Below, piece by piece: positions 18,935 to 30,381 of a stretch of DNA of 64,000 nt. Every line of letters begins with the position of its first letter. The first letter of the stretch is position 1. Both the position numbers and the translations under genes were made by a program. Source of the stretch: Craspedostauros australis (taxonomy: Eukaryota; Bacillariophyta; Bacillariophyceae; Mastogloiales; Achnanthaceae); contig JAMXDE010000007.1 in the NCBI GenBank assembly GCA_026770025.1, forward strand, positions 2,852,001 to 2,916,000, read 5' to 3'. The notes below the pieces were generated by a model. That model was not told the origin of the DNA and searched no databases. It saw nothing but the letters and a program-made list of their open reading frames with translations.

Positions 18935-21900
18935 CTAATCTTCCATTGGAATTGCAGAGGCTACAGTTCGACTCCCACCGGCATGTGATGTGCCTTGCGT
19001 CCCACCCCCAACTGCCGCAACTGCTCCGTTCGACGACGCCGCAGTCGTGACCTCATTGTCGTCGTAGCTGCCGTTGTCTTCGCCATTGCAGCCTCCGACG
19101 TTGATGTCATCGGGAGGAAGAATTTCTACTAGCGATTTCCTCGCTGAAGTCTTGGTGGATGCAAAGAAGGATTCCAACCCAGTCTGGATGCTGGCCGTGC
19201 CGAGCGTTCTTTTGCCTCCCACATTTGCCAATCTGTCGAAGCTCTTCCGTTGCTGCATCTTGATACGACGCTGCTTGATGAGCTGCTTGGATTCTTCAGC
19301 TTCCTCTTCGGCGTGAAGCTCTCGCACCAACTGGTTGGCTCGCATTTGAATGACAAACTTGGTCAACCCAAGCTCCCGCAGCATGAGGGTTGAGGGTGCG
19401 CCCCCCTTGTTGCTTGCGTCCTGTCATTTGGCATGGCACGACAGGGAACGGTGCCATATTGAAACGAAAATGAGCGCCGCAGCGAGATGAGAAAGGACTC
19501 AACCGAAGGGAGTCAAACAGCGCCCAATCGACAGAAGTAGCAGACGTGGGGGATTATGTGGGGCAATCCACGAGGGGCCAGGTGAGATTTGCGAATCGAA
19601 CATCGACTTCGTCATCAACTGAACCTTCGAACCAGTTCAAAGAAATACATCCATGTTGAACACCTCCATCTACCTACCTTCATGAAAGGCCCAAAGCCAT
19701 TCACCTGCATTTGCATATTGAAAAATCCGAATTGAACCAATCGTTGCAGCAACAGGTAATCGTTGGTTTGTCCCGTCACGTCGATCATTCGAGATTCATC
19801 ATTTGTAGCACCCTCAGTTGATTTGTCCCACCACTCCGGCTGCTTGTCCCACACTTCGCCAATCTTCCTTGACCGTTCAGATGCGAGCGCGACCTTCATT
19901 TGCATGTCCCCTTCGCTGTACTTCAAGAACAGCGATCTTGCCCTTGTTGGCATGGCAATTTGTCCAATCACCGTTTTACAGCTCTTCTTGTCCAGAAAAG
20001 AGGCGACGGAAAAGCGTTCGAATTCCGGGTGCGTCTCGACAAGCTCCTTCGTTGTGTAGGCCAGTGGCGACCCTGTGGTGTCGACGATGTTGAGCTGCTT
20101 GGCCAGGCGAGTGAGTTCCTTGCCGAACCAACCGCTAAGTTTTGGACCCAGACCGAACTCTTGCTTATGCACGGTTTTGGGCGATGCCCATGAGGATGTG
20201 GTGCTGGTTCTTCGCAGCTTTTCGAGCAACATGACACTGGAAGATACCATAGAGGTGTGCCATACACATGCAAAGACCGAAGCAGGACGATGTTTGAAGA
20301 AGAAAACAAATGCACATGTTGTTCAGTGGATGATGGAATTGAATAATCCAATTTGATGGACTGGGACACGTGCAGGTGCAGGTGCGAGCACAGATAGAGG
20401 GGCAGAGCGTACGCAGATGGACGAGGGATGGACGCTGCTCAGCAGGACAAGCGCCGCAAGTCGCACGAGCTCTGAACCAACCAAATGAAAAGCAACGGGG
20501 CATTGTGATGTATTCGGAGGGGCCACCGAGATGGCATGCTCGGCGATGCCATGTCGAAATAGCAACGTCAACGGAAGGCAGCGGAAACCGCAACAGCAAC
20601 TTCAATGCAACAGGGCAGCAAATCAGAAAAGGACACGACACGACACGACAATATCACAATAAGATGTTCTCACCTCTTCTTCGCCAGCTTCACCGGTTCC
20701 ATCGCAAAGCTTTTGGCCGAGTCCGCAGCGTCCCTCTTCATTTCCACATCGTGCTGTGCCATTCGCAGCGACGTCTTCAGTTGCTCTGTGACCACGGCTG
20801 AGGTGTTCCTTGCAATGGCTCGCTCGAGGGATGTCTTGACGGTGGAAAGGCGATCAGTGGCGCTTTGGTGGAAGTCGCTGGCACCCATGGAGAGCATGTT
20901 TGCGATGGACTGCCATGACGTCACATCGTATTCGACAAAACGCTTGTGTCGCTTCGTCTCCTCTTGATAATCATCCGTAGCCAGGGGAATGCCTTCGATG
21001 CAAAACGTGTACAGCATGAGAGTCTCGATCATTGTGAGTTGGAGCCCGCCCGAGGGATCTTCGTCGAGGACGAACCGATATGGTTGGTCACGGAACTTCT
21101 CTTGTGCCTTCCGCATGGCCCTGAAGATCGCGCGTTCACCTGCAGCATTCTCGTCGCGCCCTCCGGAAGTCTTTGGTAGTTCTTTGGGAAGTGTCGGTTT
21201 GATCTTGGCCATGGTCTGGCTGTCGACTGCAATGTCTCCGTTGGTCGCAGACATATTGTTGCGACTGTCGCCGCTGTTGCCAGGGCCCTTGCTATTGGAG
21301 TGGAAACTGAGAGCGTCGCCGAGCTTGGCTTTCGCCTTGGCCTTGCCTTTGGACATTGTCTTGCTTATCTTGGCCACGGCAACTGGGAACAAGGCATCGC
21401 CCTCATTCCTTGCCGGAAGAGGCTCGAGCCCAGTGATGACCCGAAGCAGGTTCTTGCATTGTCGGCCATGCAGCTTGAGGGACTTCTTGACCACCAGAAT
21501 TTGATTGGCCACCTTGGTGAGTGACGCCACAACCTTTGGCCTGTCCCCCATGTCTTGGAATGCCTTGCGCAGCGCTAGTGTCTCCTCGTGGACCACCGAG
21601 CACATCATCCGGCACTGATCGACGTTCCTGGTGAAGGAGGCCTTGCTGAGACCGCGGATGGACTCGGTGAGGAACGTGAAGGCTGGGTTGTCGACATCAA
21701 GCGTGGCGTAGCCAAACTTCTCGTGTGGTCCTGCTTCTGTACACCGCGTGGGACTTTGGTTTATTGCGGGCGACGGCTTTCGTCCATCGGATGGCTCGTC
21801 TCCTCTCTGCCATGTATCTCGCTGAATTGCCAGTGCTGTTTTGATGATCACTGCTTTGGCTCGTCTCAACAGATCTTTCCGGGAAGGCAAGTCGATCACT

Positions 21901-24900
21901 TCGGGCACTGAGTTGGTGCCACTGCCGCACCTGGTAACCTGCAACAACAACGAATCATCAACCACCCATCGTGTATTCTGCGCTTCGCTGCCCGGCGTGT
22001 TCTCCTCGACTTCCGTCTCCACAAGCCCATACCCGTTGATGATCACCTTCTTGTTGATCGTCTTGACCTCCGGCAAGAGCTGGATTGTCTCGTTGAGGAA
22101 ACGGCATGCGCGTTGCGCGACAGCGCGAACGCACGTCCTGGTCACTTCAGTCTTCTTCTCCTCAGTCTCCATGTTCTGCTTCATTTGGTCGTAATCGGAC
22201 TTATCGTACGGCATGCCCCACGCAATGTCTTGGTCCATGGCAATCGCCTGGCAAGCCTCCACCTTCTCAATCCAACCGTGCTTCGCAATGGCCTGCAGCA
22301 GCACGGCGTCGTGCTTCCGTGTCCACAATGGATGAGGCACACTGAACCTTCCGTCGATGATGAGATGTTCCTTGAGAATCGCTGTTGTCCCTGCGAAGCT
22401 ATCGGCAGAACATGCTCGCACAGCGGAATGGACACCACCCATCAAGTCACAGTTCGTCAACAGCCGTCTTCCCAACGACAGCTTCGTCGCCTGCAACCGG
22501 TCGTTCATGAGCTGCAGGGGGGCGAACTTCTCCAGAAATTCCTTGAGCGTTGCGAAGGTCACATTCTTCGGTGTCAATGAGAGTAATCGTTCCTTCTGCG
22601 CGGAAGCATCGTCAAGGTCCTTGAGCCTTGCGGCTTCTACGTTTTGGAGCACAAGATTTGCCATGTTGGCGAGCTCTGGGTGAATCGTGCCCACCTGTGT
22701 CAAGACGCTTTTTGGGGAATTGAACTATAGGCAGAGGAGGTTGTTTGTTTGTTTGTTGTTTGATTGTGGCGTAAGCATGCGTACGGGAGGCGCAGGATGT
22801 CGAGCGTAGGATGGGACGGAACGGGAAAAGATGAGATGAAAAGATGTAATGGCGGGCCTGTGAGTTGTTGCGTGATACATCACACACACACACGCGCGCG
22901 CGCACAATCGTCAGGGCATACATTCGCCATTGCGTTCATTCGTCGGCTCTGTCGTTCTTTGGATCACTATTTGTGCCGTCGACTTTCTCAAAGGTGGCAT
23001 GCGGCTTCTCGTATCACTGTACGATGCCATCACTTCCCCTCTGGTCTGTCGTACCTCTTTCTTCCCATGGAAAAACCTTGCTGCGATTCAATTTCATTTC
23101 GGCCATTGGAATGTGTGTGATTGTATTGATATATGTCGTAGGATGCGAATGCGTCCGTCCAACACAGGACGACGAGAGTGACAAGGAAAGAAGGAATGGA
23201 TGAATGGTTGAGTGCGCGTTAGACCTGCACGGAGCGGATTCGAACCTGAATCAATCCTGCGCCAGAGAAAGGGAGCAACAGGAGCACGGTCTGGAGGCAA
23301 GCAAGTCATTCGAAGAAATCATGAGCGTCAACACGAGACGATACGTACCAACCTCGGAGTCCGACACTTCCACCTTCCACCCCCGCGGTTGCAATGCGGA
23401 CCAAAAGTCACGGTAGAAGTGCGTTTCGATGATGTCCTTGTACCTGCTCTGGGGTGTGCTGTTGTCGGTTTGCCGGGGTTCATTCACGCGTGCATATTCA
23501 ACAGAATCGGCAAAGGCTTTCGTGATCCAGGACAGATTACCAGCGATTAGCTGCTGGAGCATCGTCTCGACTTCGTCAGGGTCAACGTCGTCTTTCGCCT
23601 TCGCCTTGTGTGATGTCGTGGGAGCTTTCCCGTGTTCGTCATTTTTCTTCTCCATTTGCCTCCTCAATCTGTTCGAAACCGCTTGAGCCTCTTCTCGTGC
23701 TCCGTCGAGAAGAGACGTCAGCACAAGCGACCACCCCATTCTCCGCACCTATCAAGGCAAAGGTTGAGTTTGCCACCGTTGTCGCGAGTGAGAAAGAGGG
23801 ACGGATGCACACATCAAGAGACAGAGAGCAGGTGTGACGTGATGTGATGCAATGTGAGAGGCGGAAAGAGTCGATGGCACCCCGTCAAAAGCAAACAGGA
23901 AGAGCACCATTTTACGTTCGTGAAAGTTTGCGAGATAAAAGACCGCAACAAGCTCAAAATGGAAATAGCGATCCATGGCGCCTGCGACAGCCACAGTGAT
24001 GGCAACCATCAAGTCGACATCACGTCAACATCTCCTGTTCTTACCTCTTCAATCAAGTGCGTGCTCTCAGGTGTGATCTTGCGTTGGATTTCCTCCCACC
24101 CAATGTTGCCGTATCCGTGCGCCAACAATGCCTTGACCAGGGAATCGGCTTGCGCACGTCTCCAATTGGCTGCCTTGTTACCGCCCCAGCGGGATCTTTC
24201 CAGCTCGGATTCATCTTCCACACTGCTGTCGTCATTGTCGTCGTCATCATTGAACGCCGTGTTGTCCAGCGTACTGCCGTAACCCAGCGCCTCGTCGATG
24301 CGTTGGTGGTACTGCGTTTCGGAGTAGTTCGTTCGTTGGCGTTTCCGCCTGCGCGGCTTCAACACGACCTCCTCTTCTTCCGCAGCAGCTCCGACCATCT
24401 TCTTCCAAAAGTCAGGATCCTCGATATCCACATCCTCATCGGTGCCTTGCTTCCCGTCCGCTGCTTGCGGTGCAACGAAGCTGGCTTTTGAGAATGTTCC
24501 GCCTTTGGCATTGCTTGAGCTTCCTGTGTTCTTGTGGACCACGGTGCGGCTCCGTCTATCCAAGATGGAATCAATATCCTGCTGGACGAACGCGTTGCTT
24601 TCGGCCTCGGCAGTTCCAGCCTTCTCTTCGTTGAAGATGTCGTATGCACCGTGCCGCAGCAACCGCTCAACTTCATCCTTCGTGAGGCTTCCCTGCAAAT
24701 CCCCATCGTGCAGGAATGAAAGGTTGGAATCAAGACGAACAAAATGATTTCAATATTGCATGTGGGAGCATGAAGAGTCAGGGCAGCCAGTGCTGTGAGA
24801 ATTGAAGGACGAGGTCAAGATCCAGCACTGCATGACATAGGACGCTTCAGCCATGTAGCGAGGGCACTCTCAAATGCTCAGTGGCATCGCAGCGCATGTA

Positions 24901-27900
24901 ACACAATGTACTTACGCTTTCAGATGCGCCGCTTTCGAATCCCTTCAGCACGGCCTGATCCAGACCCATCTTCAACGAGCTCATGTGGAACATTTGCATC
25001 TCGTACGTTTTGCGAGAAAGCAGGCGATACACCTTGACGCTCTTGGTCTGTCCAATGCGATGGCATCGTGCTTGGGCTTGCAAATCATTTTGCGGGTTCC
25101 AGTCGCTGTACGATAAAAATAGAAGAGATACACGCCAGATTGTGTCAAGTGAGAACAAGGGAAACGAAACGAAACAGAGGAAAGGACCCAGAAGACGATG
25201 ACGTCAGAAGGCATGAAATCACGAGGAAAGAAGGCACACGAATCTGCCCGTACATGCGAAAAGTTCACGGCCAGCAAATGAAGAGAAGGCGGAATCCATT
25301 GGTATGCGTGGAACAAGCACGTAGTTTGTACCGTACCTGTCGAAGATGATACACGTGTCGGCAGCGGTGAGATTGATTCCAACCCCGCCAGCTCTCGTGG
25401 AGAGCAACATGACGAATGGCGGATCCTTGGCCTGCTGATCTTGGTAACGATCGATGGACTGCTGGCGTTTCTTGCCCTTGATGTTTCCGTCGATGCGTTC
25501 GAACTTCCACCTGCGCGCATTGAGGTAGTCCTCAAGCACGTTCAGCATGATCTTGAATTGAGAAAAGATCAGAACCCGATGCCCATTCTCCTTCAGCCGC
25601 GGCAGTAGCTTGTCAAGCAGCACAAACTTGCCGGATCCCTGGACGAGAAAGTCTGCCTCATTGGAGGCGCTTTTCTGATCTGTCTTGTTGCGCAAGTCTT
25701 CCTCCGCGCCGTTGATGAGAAAGAGGTGGTTGCACACCTTGCGGAGCTGCATGGCGAGGTTGTTCAGACTGGGAGCATCCACCGCCTTGTTGCCGTTCTT
25801 GTGGAGGAACTTGACATTCTTTTCGTACAGCGCTCGGTAATACCGCTTCTGCGCCATGGTCAGCTCAACTTCGATCAAGGTCTCTTCCTTTGGTGGCACG
25901 CTGGTCTCCACATCCTCCTTGAGACGTCTGAGGATGTACGGTCGGATATTTTCGTGCAAACTGTCGATCTTCTCCTTGCTCTTCATGTCGCCGTACTTCT
26001 CTTGGAAGTCATCGAGGCTGCCGGTGCCCTCAGGGTCGATGAAATTGAGCAGACTCCAGAATTCTTCAATATCATTTTGGATGGGCGTTCCTGTGAGAAG
26101 GACTTTGTGCCGGAATGTGTGACCGCTGTTGCGCAAGCATACGGAGAGCTTGGAGTTGTGATTCTTCAATCGATGAGCCTCATCTACGATCAGGCATTCC
26201 CACGGAACAGCGGCGAGTTCATTTCGGTCGTCGGCCACCATGATCTCCGGAGTTGTGATGACGACTTGCACCATCCAACAAGGTGAGGAGCTGCGCTTCG
26301 CCTTGTTGGCGCTCTTCTTCAAATAGGACGAATTGACGCCCAACGAGCTCGGGTCTGGTTGATCCACCGGATACACGAATTCATGCTCCCGCATCATCTT
26401 TCGGTCATCCGCAGTGCCGTGGTAGACGATAGTGTTGAGACCTGACCACGTTTCGAATTCACGGTACCAGTGCATCAAGGTGGAAAGGGGCACGACCACC
26501 AGATAGGGACCCGCACGTCGCATTTGTTTCACCAACAGATCGACGAAGGACACCGTTTGCAAAGTCTGCTCCCGTGTGTCAAGCATATGCGTTGTGCATC
26601 GAGATGAAGTGGGATGAAATGAGGCGACGTGACGTGAGGTGAGGTGGCATGAGATTTGTGAGATTTCGAAAACTGTGGCTCAACTACGATTGACATGGAC
26701 GACACGGAGAAGAACGGTTTTGACTCACCTTTCCCAATCCCATTTCATCGGCAAGGATGAAACTTCGCTTGTTGACGTAGTTGGCCACCATCCACGACAC
26801 TCCTTCGGCTTGGTAATCTCGCAGTTGACCGCCATTGGGGAAGACGCGATCCTCCAAGATTTTCTGGTAGGCCGTGACGGATGATTCTTGCCGTTTGACG
26901 GAGTCTCCAAAGATCTTGTACGCCTTTCGTCTGGTCTCTTCTCCGCTGACGAGTCGCCTTTGCCAGTCGTTCTTGGTGGGCTTGTGGACCCTTCCGTACA
27001 GCCCTTTCAGCGCTGGCCGGTACTCGATTTCGTTGAGGATGAGGTCGCGTTCGAACTCCCAAGTGGCCTCCGAGTAGCTGAGGCCCTTCCATTTGATGAG
27101 GAATTGGCGACCGGTGCGAGAGTCGAAATCATCCGCCTTTGCATCGAAGGAGATTTTGAATTCCTTGATAGGATCGATCGCCTCTTCTTCGTCGGCGTCG
27201 GTCGGAAGTTTGTTGATCCAGACGGTGGACGACGAGTTTGACTTGGACTTGTTGGCGCTCGCTGTGGTGTTTGCTTGCGCATCAGGATCATCGAAGTAGA
27301 CCTCGAGTATGCGCTCAATTTCGACGTAGCCAGGGTCGAAGTAATCGCCATCGCAGCGTTCGTCGGCGGGAATTAGAATTCCGTTGATGGCCTTTTTGAA
27401 GAAGGTGTTGAATCGCAATTTGGCGCTGTCCGTTTCCAGCAGCAAATCCTCCTGCGACTCCCATGAGACATGCAGAAAGGAGAGGTCTCTCCACTTGATG
27501 AGGAACCGTTCCTGCAAGGTCTGGTTGGCGTTGACGTTAGCGTCGGCGTTGGTGTTGGCAGCCTTTTCGTCGGTGTCTGCCGTTGCGGCACCATCGATGG
27601 CGGCGATGTCCTGGAACCACCGCGATCCATCATGGATTTCCGTCGTGTTCATGCGGCTGCAAATCTCCTTCCATCTGGCTGGCGTCTCCGAGCGGCTCGC
27701 CAGGATCTTTTGCACGCCGAGTTCGTCAGCGTCGTCAGCGCCATTCTGGTAGCCTTTGGATTTGCTTTTGGGGGCACCTTTTGTTGTGGCTTTCGGAGGT
27801 GCAAGATCAGAGGCATTAGAGTCCGACATCGAATCTGCGTAGTAGTCGCCGTCCTCTTCAGCGTATTTTGATTTCCGCGTTCTGGTGCTTCTGGTTCTGG

Positions 27901-28768
27901 TGGTGCCTGTTCCTGTGGTTGTACCATCATCCAAAGGTTTCGTACGTGACGTGTTGGTTGTGGAAGCACTCTTCCTTGAGGTCTTTTTGGTTAAGGCAAC
28001 AGCGACGGATGAAGATCGTCCGCCGTCGGTGAAGCTTCCATCAGACTCGTCCCCTTGAAAGGTGGCATCCTCTCCTGTTGCCTGCGCAAGCTGCATGTCC
28101 ACTTCGTCACTTTCTCTGACACTGCCACTGTCACTATCATCGTTGTGGTCTGCATCATCGTCAAACTCATCCACGCTATCATCCTCGTCTTCGTCTTCGT
28201 CTTCGTCATCATCACGAATATGACGACGGGACATGGAGTGCTGACGTGCCTTTGGCTTGTGTGGTGATGGCTTGAGACGCGATTTGGTGGAGGAAGGCTT
28301 GGAAGTTGTGGAACGCAACGCGCGTGATGATCGTGTTGCCACTGTGGCTGTCGCTGCCTTCGTTGTCTTTGGTATTTGCGATGGCGAAGCGACGAGGAGA
28401 TCACGAATGCTCTCCGACGGAGGATCCTTCATGCTAGACGTGAACTTGTTCTTTCTGGAACTAGTCCGGCGGGTTGATGGGTTGGACTTGACTGTCGCCG
28501 TCTCTTTTTGCTGCTGCTGCTGCTGCTGCTGTCTGGTGACCCGCTGTGAACGTGATGGCTGCGACCGCTTTCTGGTTCTGCTGTTTCGGTTGCTGGTATC
28601 AGCGTTGCTGTCAGAGTTGTTGTCATCAACGGAAGGAGAGTTATCAGCGCTATCGATTTCCACCTCCATGTCATGAGACTGCACCGAAGAATCGTTGCCG
28701 GAGTCGGTCATGGCCTGATCGTCACGGTTGTCGTCATCATGAGCGAGTGAATCGGATGCATCGACCAT
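18935..28768 (-). CDS. CHD-family chromatin remodeler (double chromodomain, SNF2 helicase)
   Basis: An ATP-dependent nucleosome remodeler assembled from eight exons (complement): 26729-28768, 25337-26565, 24916-25105, 24045-24692, 23353-23748, 20674-22694, 19678-20236, 18935-19420. This gives about 2,522 aa, with all phases consistent. The acidic, Ser-rich N-terminus holds a polyQ tract. Chromodomains are at about 430 ([16 protein letters not shown]) and 555 ([16 protein letters not shown]). The SNF2 ATPase has Walker A DEMGLGKT at the exon 1/2 junction, VDEAH near 810, and motifs V-VI through [15 protein letters not shown] and [26 protein letters not shown] follows the helicase as in CHDs, and a SANT-like [15 protein letters not shown] lies near 1635. 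The exon 5 donor (GTTGGT) is atypical. The start is uncertain; the frame stays open to 29104 and coding character begins near 28860. Confidence 0.9.
22881..22904. repeat. CA/CG dinucleotide repeat in a CHD intron
   Basis: Alternating purine-pyrimidine run of (CA)n followed by (CG)n, within the intron 22695-23352. Such runs can adopt Z-DNA; here it is only noted. Confidence 0.85.
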
Positions 28769-30381
28769 TGGGAAATCGTCCGATGCTGTTTTCCGTCTTG
28801 ATGTTCGCTGCGAATTCCTCCGCGGGCTGCGTCTGCTTGTTGTGGCTGAAGAACTCTGCCATGCCACAATAATCGTGTGACGAGGTGAGTGTTGATTATC
28901 ATGTAGAGAGTGTTGATTGGAGTGCCCAATGCAAATCAATTGGTCATTCGACCAATGAACAAATGAACAAATGAACAAATGAATGGATGTGGAGGGTGCA
29001 TTTCGCGAAGGATAGAAGGAGCGAAAGGAAGAGGTGAGCGTCAGCGGATTGAAAGGAGCGAAGGGCATGCAGAAAAAGCAAGGAAGGGAGCAGGATCGAA
29101 GCACTCGTTTGCAGTGGGACGAATCGCATGACCGCCAAGTGGAGAGTGAAATCGAAAGCGAGGCGTCACGCCAAGCTCAATGCAGGTGAATGGAGGAACA
29201 TGATGAATGCGATGCGCATGACGACCATGATGAATGTGAACGCACCATCTTGTCTGACAGCATGCGCTGATGCCTCCGTTGGTGCCTCCGTTGGTGAGCG
29301 TGTGCTTGTGCTTGTGATCGATGAACGACACACAGCGGGTCAATTCCAAGTGCTTCTCTGCGTTCCGCAATGAAGTTTGAAAGTCGAGCAAGGGCACTTG
29401 TCACGTAGCGTTGTGTAGCGTACTGGAGTGCTGTGTGTTGTGTGTTGTGTATGTGAGGGAGAGCCCGCGCTCCTCGACCGTCCTCAACTGTCCTCCTTCC
29501 GCAGTGTTTCGCCGCCTGATGGAGGATCGGCCGCTTCGCGCTTCTTGGTGACAAAGTGGTGACCCAAGAGAGTTGATCAGTCCATCAACCGATGGATGGA
29601 TGGATGGATGGACCGGACCACAGAGGGAAGCGCCCACTCAACTTGACGATGCGTTGTCCTGCTGGTGTGGCAGGAGCAATGAAGTGCTCCGCGCCGCTCT
29701 GGGGCTGATCAGAACGCGGTCGTGCTCGCTGAACGAAATTGCCGCCAACGGATACTTTCTTGCCTGTTCTGTCTGCCTTTGTCTGTGCTCCGCGTCAACG
29801 CCTTCTTGTTGCCGTCGCTCCTCTCAGCCTGTGACCTGCTGTCTTGCAAACAAATGGATGCAGAGGATGTGATGCATGCAACCGATGGTGCGAAATATGA
29901 TGATGTGATGAATCGCAGGCGGCTCGACCACACTTGTCAATGGCGGTCACTCGTGTGATGTGCGCTGAGATCATCGACAAAGTGTTTATCGCGGAGGTGT
30001 GCATCTGGTGCTCGCGCCTGTCTGTGCTCGTCGTCGTGCTCGTGTCTCGCACACCACACCATCCCATGGTCGTCGCCAAGAATCGATCACACGACAGCAA
30101 CACTTCTTCCCACACATCCAAAACGGCAACATTCAAAACCGCGCTCGAAAAATTTAGTACCATGTCTACGCTTCTTGACACATACAATTCGGGAACCAAT
30201 CAACATTTACTCCCAGCACGTTCTTTTGAATGAGGGAGGTCTACATTGGAAAATAGTACTGTACACGTACTTTTACAGAAACCGCAAGAACTCTCTCGCT
30301 CTCCATGTTCTATACACAAGTCGTAGAATATGATTTAACTTCGATTATCCTATCCTACAATAGGTTTCATGCGATGTTATT
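28769..30381. other. 5' flank of CHD gene and 3' flank of the 971-aa gene
   Basis: The minus frame of CHD exon 1 stays open to 29104, and its last 30 codons (28768-28860) look coding. A preceding exon with an acceptor near 28861 is possible, but its donor could not be placed. The rest holds AACAAATG repeats (about 28965-28982) and a GATG run (about 29590-29611), with no supportable gene. Confidence 0.4.

Noticed and set aside
23240-23265. tRNA T-arm-like GGTTCGAATCC (minus strand)
   Set aside because: The flanking bases cannot form the T stem or an acceptor stem; it is a chance match in a CHD intron.
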